DNA of 64,000 nt from Neopusillimonas aromaticivorans (GTDB taxonomy: Bacteria > Pseudomonadota > Gammaproteobacteria > Burkholderiales > Burkholderiaceae_B): positions 496,001-560,000 of the forward strand of contig NZ_CP128233.1 in NCBI RefSeq assembly GCF_030344915.1, in the 5' to 3' direction. This document shows, piece by piece, positions 20,037 through 30,258 of the stretch. Under the pieces are notes generated by a model. That model was given only the letters and a program-made list of their open reading frames with translations, was not told the DNA's origin and searched no databases. The position numbers and the translations under genes were made by a program. Positions within the stretch are counted from its first letter, which is position 1. Every line of letters begins with the position of its first letter.

Positions 20037-21652
20037 ATGGTCAATCCGACCACATCCCAAACTACTTCCTTTGACGCCGATGTCATCATCGTGGGTGGCG
20101 GCCCGGTCGGGCTCCTCCTGGCAATTTTGCTGGCCAAACGCAACAAGCACGTCACGCTTGTCGAACGGTGGAGCGAAGCGTATGGCCGCCCGCGTGCCGT
20201 GACGTATGACCACGAAATTGCCCGTATCCTGGCCACACTCGACATCGACTCTGAAAACGACCCCGCCATCAGCTACCACGACGAGCTCTATTACTGGAAA
20301 AACCGGGATGGCGAAAACATCCAGATCGTCGACTGGCAAAGCACATCGGCCTCGGGCTGGCGCGTCCGCTACTGGTTCAACCAGCCTGACCTTGAAGTTC
20401 GCCTGGGCAATATCGTCAACACATTCAGCAACATTACCCAGTACCGTGGCTGGCAAGCGGTGGCCCTGTCGCAAACCCTTGAAAATGCAACCCTGACCAT
20501 CAAACGCAACCCTGAAGAGGCAGGCCTTAATGGCGAAAGCCGTGTCCTGACCGGCAAATTTGTGGTCGGTGCAGACGGGGCCAACAGCTTTGTGCGCGAA
20601 AGCCTCGGCATCGAAAACGAAGACAAAGGTTATTTCTTCGACTGGCTGATTCTGGACATGATTCCCAAGACCGAACTGAACCTGTCTCCGGCCCAATGGC
20701 AACTGTGCGACCCAAAGCGCCCGACCACCATCGTGCCTGGCGGTCCCGGTCGCCGTCGCTGGGAATACATGGTGTTGCCCGGTGAGTCCCCCGAAGAAAT
20801 GCAGAAACCCGAACGTGCATGGGAACTGCTCAAGCCCTGGGGCCTGACGCCTGAAAACGCAGAACTTGAGCGCAGCGCGGTCTATCGCTTCCAGGCCCGC
20901 TGGGCCAAGGTCTGGCACAAAGGCCGTTGCGCTGTCGCCGGCGATGCCGCCCACCTGATGCCCCCGTTTGCCGGCGAAGGCATGTGTGCCGGGGTACGTG
21001 ACGCCGTCGCACTGGGCTGGCGCCTGAACGGCATTCTGGAAGGCCGTTTCGACTTGGATATTCTGGAAAGCTACACCACCGAGCGTATCGAGCACGCCAA
21101 GCACTACATTAACTTCAGCCAGGAACTGGGCAGCATCATCTGTATCGCCGATGAACAAGAGGCGGCCGAACGCGATGCACGCATGAAAGCGGAACTGGCT
21201 GCCCGCAACAACACACCGGTTCCAACGGACATCTGCCAGCTGGGTCACGGTATCTGGCATCCGGAATCGGCGGGTGCCGGCGAGCTGTCCGTCCAGGGGT
21301 CGTGCAGGCCAATGGCAAGCAAGACCGCTTTGACCAGGCCGTCGGCCAGGGATGGGTTGTCATCGGTCTGGGCAGCGACCCGGCCCAGGCTATCAGCCAG
21401 ACCCAGCGTGAACAGCTTGAGCGCCTTGATGCCCTGTTCGTCACGATCGACGCTCCCGGCAGCAACGGTGCCGTCATCGACGTCAACGGCACATACGCCA
21501 ACTGGTTCAGCACCATCAATGCGAAGTATGTCCTGCTTCGCCCCGACTTCTACGTGGCCCTGTCGGCCCCGGATGCCGCGACTTTCCAGGAACGCATTGA
21601 TTTCGTCCTGAACCAGTTGCATTTGACTGAACGCGTAGCCGCCGCGGCCTGA
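20037..21652 (+). CDS. FAD-dependent aromatic monooxygenase (MhpA/phenol hydroxylase family; frameshifted)
   Basis: Class A flavoprotein monooxygenase that would hydroxylate a phenolic ring using NAD(P)H and O2. ATG 20037 (MVNPTTSQTTSFDADVIIVGGGPVG) is preferred because AGGAG lies 8 nt upstream; longer starts lack a ribosome site. Motifs: FAD-binding GGGPVGLLLAI, the DG motif VVGADGANSFVRE and the GD motif GRCAVAGDAAHLMPPFAGEGMC. The C-terminal thioredoxin-like domain of the family (QGWVVIGLG..LERLDALFVTIDAPG) is present after a frame break near 21295. Restored length is about 538 aa. By sequence it is closest to the 3-(3-hydroxyphenyl)propionate hydroxylase family. Together with a hydroxyquinol-type dioxygenase it could be a resorcinol-type hydroxylase; the substrate is inferred. 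Confidence 0.87.
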
Positions 21653-21719
21653 CGCCCCACCCTCAGGCGGGGCCGACCCGGCCTCGCGCACTCGAACCAT
21701 AAAAAACACCGGAGACACC

Positions 21720-22972
21720 ATGACACTGACCCGCACAACCCTGATAAAGAGCCTGACCGCGATCGCCCTGCTGGGTGGCAGCACTGCCGTACTGGCCGCC
21801 GACACCATCAAAATCGGTTATGTCTCACCCCAAACCGGCGCCCTTGCGTCGTTTGGTGAAACCGACAAATGAGTTATTGAACACATGCAGTCCGAACTGA
21901 AAGACGGCATTGTGGTCAACGGCAAAAAGTACGCCGTCGAAATCATCCTGAAAGACAGTCAGTCCAACCCCAACCGCGCCGGCGAAGTCGCCAATGACCT
22001 GATTCTCAAGGACAAGGTCAATCTGATCCTGACCGCAGGCACGCCGGAAACGGCCAACCCGGTCAGTGATGCCGCCGAGCTGAACGAAGTGCCTGCCATT
22101 TCCAGTGTCGTACCATGGCAACCCTGGTTCTTCGGTCGTCAAGGCAACCCCAAAACAGGTTTTGACTGGACATACCATTTCTTCTGGGGGCTGGAAGACG
22201 TCATTGCCACCTTCACCAATGGCTGGAAAACCATCGACACCAACAAACAGGTTGGCGCACTTTTCCCGAACGACGGCGACGGCAATGCCTGGGGCGACAA
22301 AGAACTGGGCTTCCCCAAACCGCTGGCCTCCATGGGATTCGGCTTGACCGACCCGGGTCGATTCCAGAGCGGCACCCAGGATTTCAGCGCCCAGATTTCG
22401 GCCTTCAAGAACGCCAATGTCGAAATCGTCACGGGCGTCATCATTCCGCCCGATGCCAAGACGTTCCTGACGCAAGCCCGTCAGCAAGGCTTCAAGCCAA
22501 AGGCGGTTTCGCTGGGCAAGGCATTAATGCACCCGCTGGCTATCGAAGCCCTGGGCGATCTGGGTGAAGGCCTGACGACCGAAATGTGGTGGAGCCCGCA
22601 GCACCCTTTCAGCTCCAGCCTGACAGGTCAAAGCTCCAGAGCCCTGGCCGACAGCTACGAAAGCAGCACCGGAAAACAATGGACGCAGCCGCTGGCATTC
22701 GCCCATGCCTTGTTTGAAGTGGCTACCGACAGCCTGAAACGCAGCCGGTCGCTGGAGCCCGACGACATCAAAAACGCCATCGCCGCTACCAGACTGCCGA
22801 CCGTGGTTGGCAACGTCGCCTGGGGTGGCGAAGGCCCCTTCAAAAACGTCAGCAAGACTCCCTGGTGCTGGGTCAATGGAGCAAGAAAGACGGCAAGCGC
22901 TACGACCTGACCATCGTCAACAACGAGTCCGCCCCCGAGATTCCCGTGGGTGGCGCACTCAAGCCGATGTAA
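21720..22972 (+). CDS. Liv-type periplasmic substrate-binding protein (in-frame stop and frameshift)
   Basis: Type I periplasmic binding protein. The signal peptide is MTLTRTTLIKSLTAIALLGG..AVLAA and the mature start is DTIKIGYVSPQTGALASFGETDK. A TGA stop interrupts the frame at 21870-21872 (DK-stop-VIEHMQ), where the family usually has Trp (TGG). A frame break near 22862 changes TPLVLGQWSKKDGKRYDL to an out-of-frame tail. The intended protein is about 417 aa, ending KPM at 22972. Its ligand is unknown; it is the first gene of a complete K-G-F-H-M importer set behind the aromatic monooxygenase, suggesting an aromatic acid. The TGA is a substitution rather than an indel, so it could be a real inactivating mutation. 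Confidence 0.83.
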
Positions 22973-22983
22973 GCGGAGCCCGC

Positions 22984-23703
22984 ATGCCTTTACTCGCCCT
23001 ACACGCCGTCAGCAAGCGCTACGGCGCCCTTCAGGTGACTGACAACATCACCATGACTGTCGAAGCAGGCCAGACACTGGGGATTCTCGGCCCAAACGGT
23101 GCCGGAAAAACCACCTTGTTCAACCTGATTTCGGGTGATGTCAGGGTTGACAGTGGTCGGGTCGAATTCGACGGCCGCGACATCACGACGCGACCGTCAC
23201 ACCAGCGTTGCCATATGGGCATCGGGCGCAGCTACCAGGTGCCCCAGCCCTTTGGCAACATGAGTGTCTTCGAAAACCTGGTGACCGCAGCCTGTTTTGG
23301 TGGCGGGCTGCCCGAGCGCGAAGCCTGGACGGTGGCCTGGGAAGTGCTGGAACAAACGGGGTTGCTGGCCCACGCCAACACACCCGCCGGCTCAATGACC
23401 TTGCTCAACCGCAAACGTCTTGAACTGGCTCGTGCTTTGGCCACCCGCCCCCAACTGCTGTTGCTGGATGAAATTGCCGGCGGCCTGACCGAGCACGAAG
23501 CCCATGAACTGGTCGAGGAACTCAAAAAGATCAAACAGCGCGGCGTCACCATGATCTGGATCGAGCACGTGGTGCACGCCCTGCTGTCGGTTGCCGACCG
23601 TCTTTACGTCATCAACTTTGGTCAAAAGCTGGCCGAAGGTGCGCCCAACGATGTCATGAAAGACCCCGACGTTCAGCGCGTTTATATGGGAATCGAGGCA
23701 TGA
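22984..23703 (+). CDS. Liv-type ABC transporter ATP-binding protein (LivG-like)
   Basis: Intact 239-aa ATPase starting at ATG 22984, 11 nt after the binding-protein stop. Walker A is GPNGAGKTT, Q-loop region RSYQVPQPFGNMSVFENL, Walker B LLLLDEIAGGL and the H-loop WIEHVVHAL. The signature segment is degenerate (TLLNRKRLELARAL), as usual for LivG proteins. It overlaps the next gene by 4 nt. It powers the second Liv-type importer of the window together with the ATPase that follows. Confidence 0.92.
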   Translation: MPLLALHAVSKRYGALQVTDNITMTVEAGQTLGILGPNGAGKTTLFNLISGDVRVDSGRVEFDGRDITTRPSHQRCHMGIGRSYQVPQPFGNMSVFENLVTAACFGGGLPEREAWTVAWEVLEQTGLLAHANTPAGSMTLLNRKRLELARALATRPQLLLLDEIAGGLTEHEAHELVEELKKIKQRGVTMIWIEHVVHALLSVADRLYVINFGQKLAEGAPNDVMKDPDVQRVYMGIEA

Positions 23704-24407
23704 GCAGCCCTCCACTGTTGCAAACACGCGGGCTTACAGCCTTCTATGGCGACGCCCAGGCACTGTTCGGCATTGATTTCGACCTGTACGCCGGCGAAAT
23801 GGTCGCCATCATCGGTGCCAACGGCGCAGGCAAGTCCACGTTCCTGAAGTGCCTGACCGGTCTGGTCAAAACCCCTGCAGACCAGATCCTGCTCAAGGGT
23901 CAGCCCACTGGCGGCCAACACCCATCGGCGATTGTCCAGCGCGGCTTGACCATGGTGCCCGAAGGCCGCCGCCTTTTCCCGTCATTAACGGTTGAGGAAA
24001 ACCTGATGATGGGCGCCGCCGTAAAGCGCTCCGGCCCCTGGAGCCTGTCGCGTATTTACGAACTGTTCCCGGTCTTGCACGAACGGCGCCATTCGCCCGG
24101 AACCGCCCTGTCGGGCGGCCAGCAGCAAATGGTGGCGATTGGCCGGGCGCTCATGAGCAACCCGGAAATCCTGCTGTGCGATGAGCTGTCGCTGGGCCTG
24201 GCCCCGGTCATCATCCGTGAAATCTACGCCTCGTTGCCCGCCATTGTGGCCGAAGGCATGACCATCGTCATCGTGGAACAGGACGTATCGATGGCCCGCT
24301 CGGTCTCGAAACGTCTGTATTGCTTTCAGGAAGGGCAGGTCTCACTCAGCGGCGCCTCGGATACCCTGAGCCACGAACAGATCAGCCAGGCCTACTTCGG
24401 AGTTTGA
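23700..24407 (+). CDS. Liv-type ABC transporter ATP-binding protein (LivF-like)
   Basis: Intact 235-aa ATPase. Walker A is GANGAGKST, the signature LSGGQQQMVAIGRAL, Walker B ILLCDELSLGL, and the switch region VEQDVSMARSV. The family's usual GRRLFPSLTVEENL stretch is present. It is coupled to the preceding ATPase by an ATGA overlap and followed within 6 nt by the permease genes. Note the Asp-Glu-Leu-Ser in place of the more common DEPS after Walker B, a tolerated change in this family. Confidence 0.92.
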   Translation: MSSPPLLQTRGLTAFYGDAQALFGIDFDLYAGEMVAIIGANGAGKSTFLKCLTGLVKTPADQILLKGQPTGGQHPSAIVQRGLTMVPEGRRLFPSLTVEENLMMGAAVKRSGPWSLSRIYELFPVLHERRHSPGTALSGGQQQMVAIGRALMSNPEILLCDELSLGLAPVIIREIYASLPAIVAEGMTIVIVEQDVSMARSVSKRLYCFQEGQVSLSGASDTLSHEQISQAYFGV

Positions 24408-24412
24408 ACCCT

Positions 24413-25266
24413 ATGGAAACCCTTTTGCAAGGCCTCCTGCTGGGCGGCCTGTATGGCTTGTTCGCCCTCGGCCAGGCCCTTATCTTTGGCGTGATGCGAT
24501 TGACAAACACCGCCCATGGCGACTTCATCATCATGGGTGCCTTCATTGCCTTCGCCCTGACCGCTCTGGGGATATCTCCCTGGTTTGCCCTTTTGGTCAC
24601 GCTACCCATCACCTGGCTGATCGGCTATGCGGTACAGACCGTTGTACTGAACGGCACTTTAGGCAAAGACCCCTGCCCTCGCTGGTCGTCACTTTCGGCC
24701 TGTCCATTGTGATCCAGAACCTGCTGCTGGAACTGAACTCGGCCGATCCGCGTTCGATTCCAACCCATGGATTCAACACCTTGAGCTGGGCCATCACCGA
24801 TCACCTGGCCATTGGTATTCTGCCCTTGCTGATCTTTGGCATCGCCATTGCGGCCACGGCCGGCCTGCAATGGCTGTTCCGCACTACCGCTTTGGGACGC
24901 TCGTTCAGGGCCGTCTCCGACGATCGGGAAATTGCTGAGCTGATGGGGCTGAACGCACGCAAGGTTTTTGCCCAAGCAACGGCCCCGGCCTTTGCCCTGA
25001 TCGGTCTGGCCGGCGCCCTGCAAGGAATGCGCACCACCATCGCCCCTACGGATGGCCCGATGCTGCTGCTGTTCGCCTTCGAAGCGGTCATCATCGGAGG
25101 CATGGGCAGTTTCTGGGGCACGCTGCTGGGCGCCATACTGCTGGGCATCACCCAGCAAGTGGTCTTTCGCATTGATCCAGGCTGGGGGATCTGGGGCGGG
25201 CACATCATGTTCCTGCTGATCCTCATGGTCCGGCCCGAAGGTCTTTTCCCCAAAACACGCGGATAA
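24413..25266 (+). CDS. Liv-type ABC permease (LivH-like; frameshifted)
   Basis: Membrane subunit with about eight hydrophobic helices. It starts at ATG 24413 (METLLQGLLLGGLYGLFALGQALIFGVMRLTN) and carries the family loop FEAVIIGGMGSFWGTLLGAILLG. The frame breaks near 24670 in a C-rich stretch; the restored join reads LGKDPLPSLVVTFGLSIVIQNLLLEL. Restored length is about 285 aa, normal for LivH. It would pair with the LivM-like subunit that follows after 4 nt. Confidence 0.89.
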
Positions 25267-25270
25267 CCCC

Positions 25271-26305
25271 ATGCAAGCAACCTCATTGTCATCGGCCCAC
25301 GGCCCACGTTTTACTGTCGAGCGTAACAGCCGGGCCAATCGCAACCTGTTTCTGGCCTCTGTATTATTGATCGCCTTCGCCATCAGCGTCCCCTGGTGGG
25401 GCGAATCCAGCTGGATGCGCGAATTCGTCGAAATTTCGTGCTACCTGATTTTTGCCATGATGTGGAACCTGATGGCCGGCTACGGCGGCATGGTGTCCAT
25501 CGGGCAGCAAGCCTTTTCGGCTTTGGTGGTTATGTGATGCTGATCCTGGGCAATTTCTGGGGCGTCAACCCGTTTGTGGCGGTCGTCATCGGCGGATTGG
25601 CCGCCGGTCTGATTGCATTGCCCGTATCGCGTATCGCCTTTCGCCTGCAAGGCGGCTACTTTGCCATTGGTACCTGGGTGATTGCCGAAGTGTTCCGACT
25701 GACCTTCGCCAACATCCCTGCCGTCGGCGGAGGCTCTGGCACCACACTGACAGCACTGCGAGGTATCAACCGCGCCACGCGTGAATCGGTCACCTACTGG
25801 ATGGCGCTGGCCTGCGTTGTGGCCGCCATTGCATTGGTGTATTTTTTCTGCGCAGCAAGCAGGGATTGGCCTTGCTGGCAATACGCGATAACGAAACAGC
25901 GGCAAAGTCCCAGGGGATCAATGTCGGCAAAGTCAAACTGGCGGTCTATGCCGTAGCGGCCTTTGGTGCCGGTATTGCCGGTGCGCTGTACTTTGTCGGC
26001 AACCTGCGCATCAGCCCCGATGCCGCCTTCAGCGTCAACTGGACGGCGTTTGCCATCTTCATGGTGATTATCGGCGGCATCGGCCGTATCGAAGGCCCGC
26101 TGGTTGGCGCGCTGGTGTTCTGGGGGCTCAACAAGTTTTTCAGCGACTACGGCACCTGGTACCTGCTTGGGCTGGGTGCTCTGGCCATCGTCATCACCAT
26201 TTTCTTCAAACAGGGGTTGTGGGGCTATGCCCAGACACGCTGGGGCTGGACACTGTTTCCGGTCAGCCGCACACTACTGGCCAATCCTCCCCAAAAACGC
26301 CGTAA
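25271..26305 (+). CDS. Liv-type ABC permease (LivM-like; frameshifted, 3' end uncertain)
   Basis: Second membrane subunit of the importer. It starts at ATG 25271 with a hydrophilic N-tail, then helices and the LivM hallmark LMAGYGGMVSIGQQAFFG. The cytoplasmic coupling loop reads LLAIRDNETAAKSQGINVGKVKL. Breaks lie near 25525 and 25850. After the last family segment (GLWGYAQTRWGWTLFPV, about 26260) the current frame has no stop and runs into the aldolase gene. A third lost or gained base would end the protein at a TAA at 26303-26305, which is the end adopted here. Restored length is about 345 aa. Confidence 0.8.
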
Positions 26306-26477
26306 CACACTGGCCAAAAACTACGGTAATGTACCGGTGTACTGCCTCGAGCAGAACACGGGTTTTTGTTGTGCGCCATTACAAACGATTCCGCGTTTGC
26401 CTCGCTGGTTGCCACCTGAAATGAATACCCCATGCGCACCATCAAACCCTTCGGCCACCTCTGCCACTACTTTTGCC

Positions 26478-27292
26478 ATGCAACTGCCACCCAACACCTT
26501 CAAATCCAGTCTGCTGAAACACCACCATCAAACAGGTCTGTTCATGGGCATGAACTCGCCAGTCAGCGCCGAAATTCTGGCCACTTGCGGCTTTGATTTC
26601 CTGCTGATCGATGCTGAACACGGCCTGTACGACCTGCCCACACTACAGGCCCAATTGCAGGCCGTGGCCGCCTACCCGGTCCACGGCCTGGTGCGCCCGG
26701 TCAGCCACGACCCAGCCCTGATCCGACAGTTATTGGGTATCGGCGTACAAAGCCTGCTGGTCCCGATGGTCAATACGGCGGCCCAGGCACATGCGCTGGT
26801 CGATGCCATGCACTACCCGCCACGTGGTTCACGCGGGGTCGGCACCGGGCTTGAGCGCGGTGCACGCTGGAATGCCGCTGACAACTACTTCGACCAGGTT
26901 GCCGAACGTTTGTGTCTGGTCGTGCAAATCGAATCCCTCGAAGGTCTGAGCAACCTTGACGCCATTTGTGCCGTCCCCGGTGTTGACGGTGTGTTCATCG
27001 GCCCCAATGACCTCGCCGCTGCAATGGGTTACCTGGGTCAGGTGCGTCACCCGACCGTTATCGATACCATCCACTCAACACTGAAACGCATCCGCGCCAG
27101 CGGCAAAGCAGCCGGGATTTTTGCGCCCAACCGGAACACGCCGGTGGCTGGCACAACAGCGGCGCCAGCTTTCTGGCGCTGGGCGCCGATACGGCCCTGT
27201 TGCGCAACGCCGCGCTGCAATTGCGCCAGCGCGTCATACCTGATCACGTACAGGCAGAAAACGCAGCGAAACAAGCACAGTCCTCACCGTAA
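26478..27292 (+). CDS. HpcH/HpaI-family class II aldolase (frameshifted)
   Basis: Metal-dependent aldolase of the 2,4-dihydroxyhept-2-ene-1,7-dioate/2-keto-3-deoxy acid type, releasing pyruvate from a 2-oxo-4-hydroxy acid. The start MQLPPNTFKSSLL is typical of the family. Motifs: the His in DAEHGLYD, the metal region VPMVNTAAQAHALVDAMHYPPRGSRG, the metal-ligand Glu in VQIESLEGL and GVFIGPNDLAAAMG. A frame break near 27130 hides the real C-terminus, which in the other frame reads SGASFLALGADTALLRNAALQLRQRV and stops at 27290-27292. Restored length is about 271 aa. It would process a side-chain or ring-cleavage product of the aromatic block, though the exact substrate is not evident. Confidence 0.87.
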
Positions 27293-27679
27293 CAGCAGCA
27301 AACCACAACGCGACAACGGCGAACCTCAACTCCACAACGACGAATAGCTGACGCCGCGCAAACGAGGCTGACTCTGAGCGACGAAAAACACGGTACACGC
27401 GTGATTACCAACCCGTGCGGCATTAGCGGACCGGACGGCAGCAACGAGAATAATCGCTTTAATTCCCGGTATTGTCTGACACTTTAAACCTAAAACATGT
27501 GTTTTATCGGGAAAGTACCAAGGGTGCTCGGGGGCCGTCTTTGAATACTATGCATCAAGGCTCCAAGAAACCAGAAGCGGGCCAAGTGTCATCAACTCTA
27601 TAGCCATCTGCTACGCACCCGTTCTACGTTCTGTTCCATGGGCCGGTCGTAACGCCGGCACTTAATTATCGGAGGAAGT
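27293..27679. promoter_or_regulatory. 387-bp non-coding region with inverted repeat TAAAACA-TG-TGTTTTA (27491-27506)
   Basis: No convincing gene is visible. The stretch separates the aldolase from the SsuA-type binding protein and should contain the promoter of that importer. An inverted repeat with 7-bp arms and a 2-bp centre lies about 175 bp before the next start and may be an operator. GGAGGA precedes ATG 27680 at good ribosome-site spacing. Confidence 0.4.
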
Positions 27680-28687
27680 ATGCGCATTTCAAAACTTGTT
27701 GTTTCAGCCCTGATTGCACTGAGCTCGAGTGCCGCAATGGCACAAACTGCCGTACGTTTTGCCCTTGACTGGCGCTTTGAAGGACCGGCAGCACCCTACT
27801 TTGTCGCGCTGGACAAGGGGTACTACAAGGCTGAAGGGCTTGATGTCACCATTGATCCGGGCGCCAGCTCCGTCGAACCGATCAATCGCGTCGCCACCGG
27901 CACCTACCAAATGGGCTTTGCCGATATCAACTCGCTGGTCAAATACCGCGACAACCCGCAAAACCCGCCCGTCAAAGCCGTCATGATGGTCTATGACACA
28001 CCGGCCTTCTCCATTGTCACGCTTAAAGACAAAGGAATCAGCAAGCCCAAAGATCTCGAGGGGAAAATCCTGGGTGCGCCGGCCCCCGATGGGGCATACG
28101 CCCAATGGCCCATTTTTGTTGCCGCCAACGGCATTGACGCCTCAAAAGTCAAAGTCGAGAACGTCGGTTTCCCCGTACGCGAACCGATGCTGGCCCAGGG
28201 CAAGGTCGATGCCATCACCGGTTTCTGGTTCTCGTCCTACATGAACCTGAAGGCCAACGGCGTCAAAGACGAAGATATCGTCGTGCTGCTCATGCGTGAT
28301 TACGGCGTCGATCTGTACGGCAACGCCCTGATGGTCAACCCCGACTTTGCCAAGAACAACCCTGAGGCCGTCAAAGGTTTCGTCAAGGCCACCATCAAAG
28401 GCATTCAAGAGACCCTCAAAGATCCCGAAGCCGCTATCGACTCCCTGATGAAGCGCAATGCCATCGCCAACCGCGATGTCGAACTGCAGCGCCTCAAGAT
28501 GTCTCTCGAGCGCAACTTTGTCTCGCCTGATGTCCTCAAGAACGGCTTGGGCAATGTCGACAAGGCCCGCTTTGAAAAAGCCATTGACCAGATTGGCCTG
28601 ACCTTCAAGTTCACCAACAAACCCAAAGCAGACGACGTGTTCACGGCCGAGTTCCTGCCCCCTGCCGACCAGCGCATGGTCAAGTAA
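27680..28687 (+). CDS. ABC transporter periplasmic binding protein, NMT1/SsuA/TauA-like
   Basis: Intact 335-aa type II periplasmic binding protein. It has a signal peptide MRISKLVVSALIALSSSAAMAQ and an NMT1-type core: VRFALDWRFEGPAAPYFVALDKGYYKAEGLDV, then GFADINSLVKYR and the hinge GAPAPDGAYAQWPIF. The family carries sulfonates, taurine, nitrate, pyrimidine precursors or aromatic acids such as phthalate. Ligand choice here is open; location at the end of an aromatic block favours an aromatic acid. It is first in a three-gene unit with an ATPase and a permease, preceded by a strong GGAGGA ribosome site. Confidence 0.91.
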   Translation: MRISKLVVSALIALSSSAAMAQTAVRFALDWRFEGPAAPYFVALDKGYYKAEGLDVTIDPGASSVEPINRVATGTYQMGFADINSLVKYRDNPQNPPVKAVMMVYDTPAFSIVTLKDKGISKPKDLEGKILGAPAPDGAYAQWPIFVAANGIDASKVKVENVGFPVREPMLAQGKVDAITGFWFSSYMNLKANGVKDEDIVVLLMRDYGVDLYGNALMVNPDFAKNNPEAVKGFVKATIKGIQETLKDPEAAIDSLMKRNAIANRDVELQRLKMSLERNFVSPDVLKNGLGNVDKARFEKAIDQIGLTFKFTNKPKADDVFTAEFLPPADQRMVK

Positions 28688-28704
28688 CCCTACAAGGAGC
28701 CCCC

Positions 28705-29489
28705 ATGACGGAAATGCTGGTTGAACTCGATAATGTGTCAATGGCCTACGGCAAAGGAGATGCTGCCGTTCTGGCCATACAAGATGTCACCTTATCCATC
28801 CGCAAAGGCGAATTCATTGCCGTCGTCGGCCCTTCGGGCTGCGGCAAAAGTTCGCTCATGAAACTGATCTCCGGCTTGCATGCCCCATTAACCGGCAAAC
28901 TGGCCGTCGAGGGGAAGCCGGTCAACGGCCCTCTCAAATCAGTCGGCATGGCATTTCAGGCCAGCAATCTGTTGCCCTGGCGCACCTGCGTCGACAACAT
29001 TTTGCTGCCGCTTGAAATCGTTCGACCGTACCGCAGCAAGATCTCGTCCAACCGGGCCGAGTACAAGCAAAAAGCCGAGACCTTGCTGCATTCCGTCGGG
29101 CTCAAGGGGTTCACCGAGAAATTTCCCTGGCAGCTGTCAGGTGGCATGCAACAACGCGCCTCGATTTGCCGGGCGCTTATCCACGAGCCTGAAATCCTCA
29201 TGCTCGACGAACCTTTTGGTGCACTCGACGCGTTCACGCGTGAAGAGCTGTGGTGCACCCTGCGCGACATCCAGGCCGAACGCAAGGTTACCGTCATGCT
29301 GGTTACCCACGATTTGCGTGAGGCCGTTTTCCTGGCCGACACCGTCTATGTCATGTCCGACCGCCCCGGCAAAGTGGTCAAGAAATGCGAAGTCGACATC
29401 CCCCGTCCACGCAACCTTGATGTCACTTACACCCAAGAGTTCCAGGACATCGTTCACGAGCTTCGTTCAATGATCGGGGGAAACACTAA
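28705..29489 (+). CDS. ABC transporter ATP-binding protein, SsuB/TauB-like
   Basis: ATPase with Walker A GPSGCGKSS, Q-loop region AFQASNLLPWRT, signature LSGGMQQRASICRAL, Walker B ILMLDEPFGALD and H-loop VTHDLREAVFLAD. These are the sequence habits of the SsuB/TauB/NtrD subfamily. The C-terminus is uncertain: in the current frame it runs past the start of the permease gene, and a single-base shift near 29470 (GGGGG run at 29476-29480) gives a stop TAA at 29487-29489, immediately before ATG 29490. Restored length is about 261 aa, the family norm. Confidence 0.88.
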
Positions 29490-30258
29490 ATGCAACGCAA
29501 CGAGATTCTTCAAAACGTTCTGCCCCCTCTGGCCTTCACCGTCATTCTTTTCGTGGTGTGGGAACTGGTCTGCCAGGTATTCGCGCTGCCGCTAACGATT
29601 TTGCCCGCACCCACTGACGTATTCGGTGCCTTGTGGCAATATCGGGTACCGATTGCAGAAAACTCCTGGGTAACACTCTGGACGGCCTTGGCCGGTTTTT
29701 CTGGCCACCATCGGCGGCCTGTTTCTGGGTATTGCCGTGGGCTGGCACAAGAATATTTATTCAGCCATCTACCCGGTGCTGGTCGGCTTCAACTCGGTAC
29801 CCAAAGTCGCTGTCGTGCCCATCCTCATCCTCTGGTTTGGCCTGGGCGAGGTACCGGCCATCATTACCGCATTCCTGATCTCCTTCTTCCCGATTGTGGT
29901 CAACGTGGCAACCGGTCTGGCCACGACCAACCCCGAGCTTGAAGACGTGTTGCGGGCGTTGGGGGCCTCGAAGCTCGATATCATGCGCAAGGTAGGCATT
30001 CCCGGCGCCCTGCCCTACTTTTTCGGCTCGCTGAAGGTCGCCATCACCCTGGCGTTTGTGGGTGCGGTAGTTTCAGAAACCGTCGGTGCCAACAAGGGTA
30101 TCGGCAAACTGATGCTTGACGCACAGGCCGCGTTCCAGGTGCAAATCGTATTTGCCGGGCTGCTGGTACTGGCCTTCCTGGGCATTGTGCTGTATGCCAT
30201 TACCGCACTGGTTGAAAAGCGCTTTACCGGATGGGCGTTCCGCGGCCAGAACCGCTAG
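29490..30258 (+). CDS. ABC transporter permease, SsuC/TauC-like (frameshifted)
   Basis: Inner-membrane subunit with about six helices. It starts at ATG 29490 (MQRNEILQNVLPPLAFTVILFVVWEL). The coupling loop is ELEDVLRALGASKLDIMRKVGIPGALPYFFGSLK, the BPD_transp_1 EAA-type motif. The frame breaks near 29700, at a run of T and C, where the restored join reads LAGF-LATIGGLFLGIAVGW. Restored length is about 256 aa. The stop codon TAG (30256-30258) lies within the 4-bp CTAG target duplication of the IS1380 element, so the insertion touches the end of the gene but leaves the protein unchanged. Confidence 0.88.

Noticed and set aside
19992..21260. Long open frame of about 422 codons on the minus strand opposite the FAD monooxygenase
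   Set aside because: The plus strand encodes a clear flavoprotein monooxygenase with all family motifs; the reverse frame has no recognisable domain and is an effect of codon bias.
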